NCBI RefSeq assembly: GCF_003073045.1
Contig: NC_037591.1
Span: 24,585,319-24,649,318, forward strand
Direction: 5' to 3'
Length of the DNA: 64,000 nt
From: Pomacea canaliculata
Taxonomy: Eukaryota; Mollusca; Gastropoda; Architaenioglossa; Ampullariidae
Below are positions 61,490 through 64,000 of the stretch, piece after piece. The position numbers and the translations under genes were made by a program. The stretch's first letter is position 1. Every line of letters begins with the position of its first letter. Under the pieces are notes generated by a model that was given only the letters and a program-made list of their open reading frames with translations, had not been told where the DNA came from and did not search any database.

Positions 61490-64000
61490 TCAAAAAGTTA
61501 CAAACTCATGACATAATGAAGGAAGATGATTATGACCCAAAAGTTGCCAACCAGCACACTTCAAATTAATACCGTACAACATAGTATCAATAATAAATGG
61601 AATTCTTCTAGTGGTAAAAAGGGTTAACGGCACAATTACAAGAAATTCAAAAGCCACTTTTTCGTTGCATTTGTTTTTTTTTTTTTCTTCCCCAAGTGGG
61701 GGAATTTCAATACGGTCAAAGAACCACCGTAACTGGGCAACACGGCAGTTGTAGAATGGCTTCAAAATAAAATGGCCCCCCTCCTACTTTGCTTGACCAT
61801 ACACCAAAGGCCTGAAGTTCATTTCCGATCACACTAACCATATCAGAGGATGTTTATCTTCGATTCTTTTTTATTCCCAAAGCCGTTGACAAATGTCATT
61901 TCTAAGCACCAATCCGTGGATTTCGCTGAGTATTTCTAAGTGTGCCTGATCAGAGCCTGCTGTGGGACCAGAAGAAAAATACGAAGATTACTTACATACG
62001 AAGCATAGGAATACCGTTGGACTTTGGGCCGACCACAGAGTTGAAAGATACGCATGCAGTTCGTTACACAGCTCGTTGGGAAAGATAGGTATTCGATTAA
62101 CACAATGATTGTTCGTATTTTATACATGTATCACAAGATAGAACAATATACTCACGCACTCACATTTTGAACTCAAAAAAAAAAAAGCCAACTAGACTAT
62201 ATATCGTATACTGGGTCATATCAACACACCAAAAATGTTTCCCAATTTGGTTAAAAAGAAACCGAGGACTGCTTTCTACAAAAGCATAGATTAAAAAAAA
62301 AGTTTGGGGGGTAGAAATCTTGGCACCCTCTTCCAACCTCCATCGAATGTAGCATAGATATTGCAAAGCGTAGGCCGACGACGAACAGATAACATACAAG
62401 CTTCTCTTACACACACACATGCACATTCACACACCTACGAGCAAAGGAAGTGGAATGTGGACACAGACTTCTCGCAGACATCAGTTGACACACATCCCCC
62501 CAACCGCCCACCACCCTAGCCCGTGCAACTACCTCGCACCCAGCATACGGACCCACTTCCGTGGCGACCTCTTGACCTCTGCATTCTGTGATGAACCGAT
62601 CTTCACTGTAGTAAGTTATAATTATATACACATATCTTAATTAATGCGCCACAATGAATCGAGAGAAGACGATCGTAAGTTATCTGCTCTTGAAAACACA
62701 AGCAGTGTGAAGGGAGCTAACACAATCACAGGGGACGGCTCCAAGAAAAAAAAACTGATGTTGCTGATGATTAATTTTGGGGCGTCGCTTAGATAAAATA
62801 TTTAATAGACAATGCCGGGACTATAAAAATAACAATCAACAAAAAAAAAAAAAAATTTAACACTGGGACTACTTTTGGTGTCACCATCTGTTGATGCGCA
62901 CACAATGAAATAATTACTAATATTAGACGAAATAATTTCTATTTGTTTCAGGATTCCACAAATAAAAATAAAAAGTGCAATTGCCTCCTATAACTAATGT
63001 GCTCATTGAATATTTTACTTCTGAACACACCTAGACTGATATTAGCACTGATATAATTAGATATTAACACTGATATAATTAAACAACTGATATAATCAGA
63101 TAAAATGCCCAGAGGTCTGAGAATGATGATATGCTGATGTGAGTGGTTAGCTTTAAATTACCTTTTACCACAAACAGCAACTGTCTGGCTACACCCTCCC
63201 ACCCAACACTGATCCTGACAGCGGGTGGAAAACGGGGTATCCCACACCCTGAACTCCACACACCCAAAATGTCTTGGTGCGGTCATTTGTGGTCAAGACT
63301 GAATTCACAAAAAACTGTATTATGCATGGACAGTGGGTAGCGCCACCTGGTGAACTAATGATGGCTAGTTGTTGGTGTTATCCAGTTGATATCAACTCAG
63401 GCTCTTATCTCGGAGAGACAGAGAGTAGCAACACCAAGCTGAGCTAAGGAAACCAGAAGCACCACACGGAAACTCTGGTGATTATGAGGCCAGCCTACAC
63501 TACCAACTGCATGTCGCGGATGTTTTCACAGGCCAGGGTCGAGATGGGCTGGCTTCTGTCGCCAATGACAACAAATAAATAAACTTTGGCAATAGTAGTC
63601 CTGTCGCTAATCTTCAACTGGGATTGAGCAAAAAACGCATAATCTTGATTGCACGCAGAGAGAGAGAAGGTTTGTTATTTTACATGATTGTTTCACACAC
63701 CATAACATACCTCGTATGGAAACAAGAATATTGCAAAACAAACAATAAACAACATCTCCGTTCACACATACATGCATGCACACTTCACGAACAGGTATAA
63801 ATTGCATCTGAGTAACAGTAGGTAAGTCTCCAACATTCCCTTAAACATCAAAAGATCACTAACATCCCGCAGTTGTACAAGTTACTGTTCGGCAAACAAA
63901 ACAAACAAAAATGTCTTTAGTCTGGAGTGGCCAGATTGTTGGAATAAGTGTATGAGCAAAGTTGTTAGAGCATTTGAAGGGGAAATGGCGGTCAAAACCT
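61490..64000. other. Right-hand flank, no gene recognised
   Basis: AT-rich, with A runs near 62170, 62290 and 62838. A duplicated phrase, GATATTAGCACTGATATAAT / GATATTAACACTGATATAAT, lies near 63037-63079. It may be intron or 3' UTR of a minus-strand gene. Confidence 0.35.

Overview
This is a eukaryotic nuclear window, almost certainly from a mollusc and probably a gastropod. The reasons are AT-rich DNA with many short exons in kilobase introns, animal gene families with typical metazoan exon structures, a chitin-binding secreted protein, RTE-like LINEs, and several tRNA-headed SINEs of the modular kind known from lophotrochozoans. The species assignment is inference; the gene identities rest on protein motifs read directly.

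Layout. A Rab-family small GTPase gene (minus, 1056-9798) stands head to head with a HINT1 gene (plus, 10144-11377), 345 bp apart. HINT1 converges on a GPATCH4-like nucleolar G-patch gene (minus, 13030-17361). Next come a secreted protein with two peritrophin-like chitin-binding modules (plus, 19926-22342) and a complete 18-exon galactocerebrosidase gene, GALC (plus, 23876-33870). About 5.2 kb without a recognisable gene follows, then a small secreted cysteine-rich peptide gene (plus, 39097-41205). The right-hand third holds two tandem paralogues (plus, about 46353-50532 and about 54227-60501). Each combines a KH-like segment, a NERD-type nuclease-related domain and a superfamily 1 helicase-like P-loop ATPase. 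The last 2.7 kb looks like the 3' end of a minus-strand gene that continues beyond the window.

Mobile DNA is mostly in introns. There is a full-length 3.2 kb RTE-like LINE with a 13-bp target-site duplication in Rab intron 1. A nearly identical 5'-truncated copy lies at 17776-18599, and a different RTE-like fragment sits in a GPATCH4 intron. Six SINE or SINE-like insertions are visible, two with exact 12-bp duplications. A 452-bp hAT-type non-autonomous element has a perfect 8-bp duplication. No LTR element or virus-like copy was recognised.

The most interesting item is the KH-NERD-helicase pair. RNA-binding, nuclease-like and helicase-like modules in one protein, duplicated in tandem, recall nucleic-acid restriction factors; that role is inference. 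A second theme is single-base reading-frame breaks in otherwise well-conserved exons of GALC, GPATCH4 and both paralogues. These point to indel errors in the assembly or to recent gene damage, and should be settled before any of these proteins is called broken.
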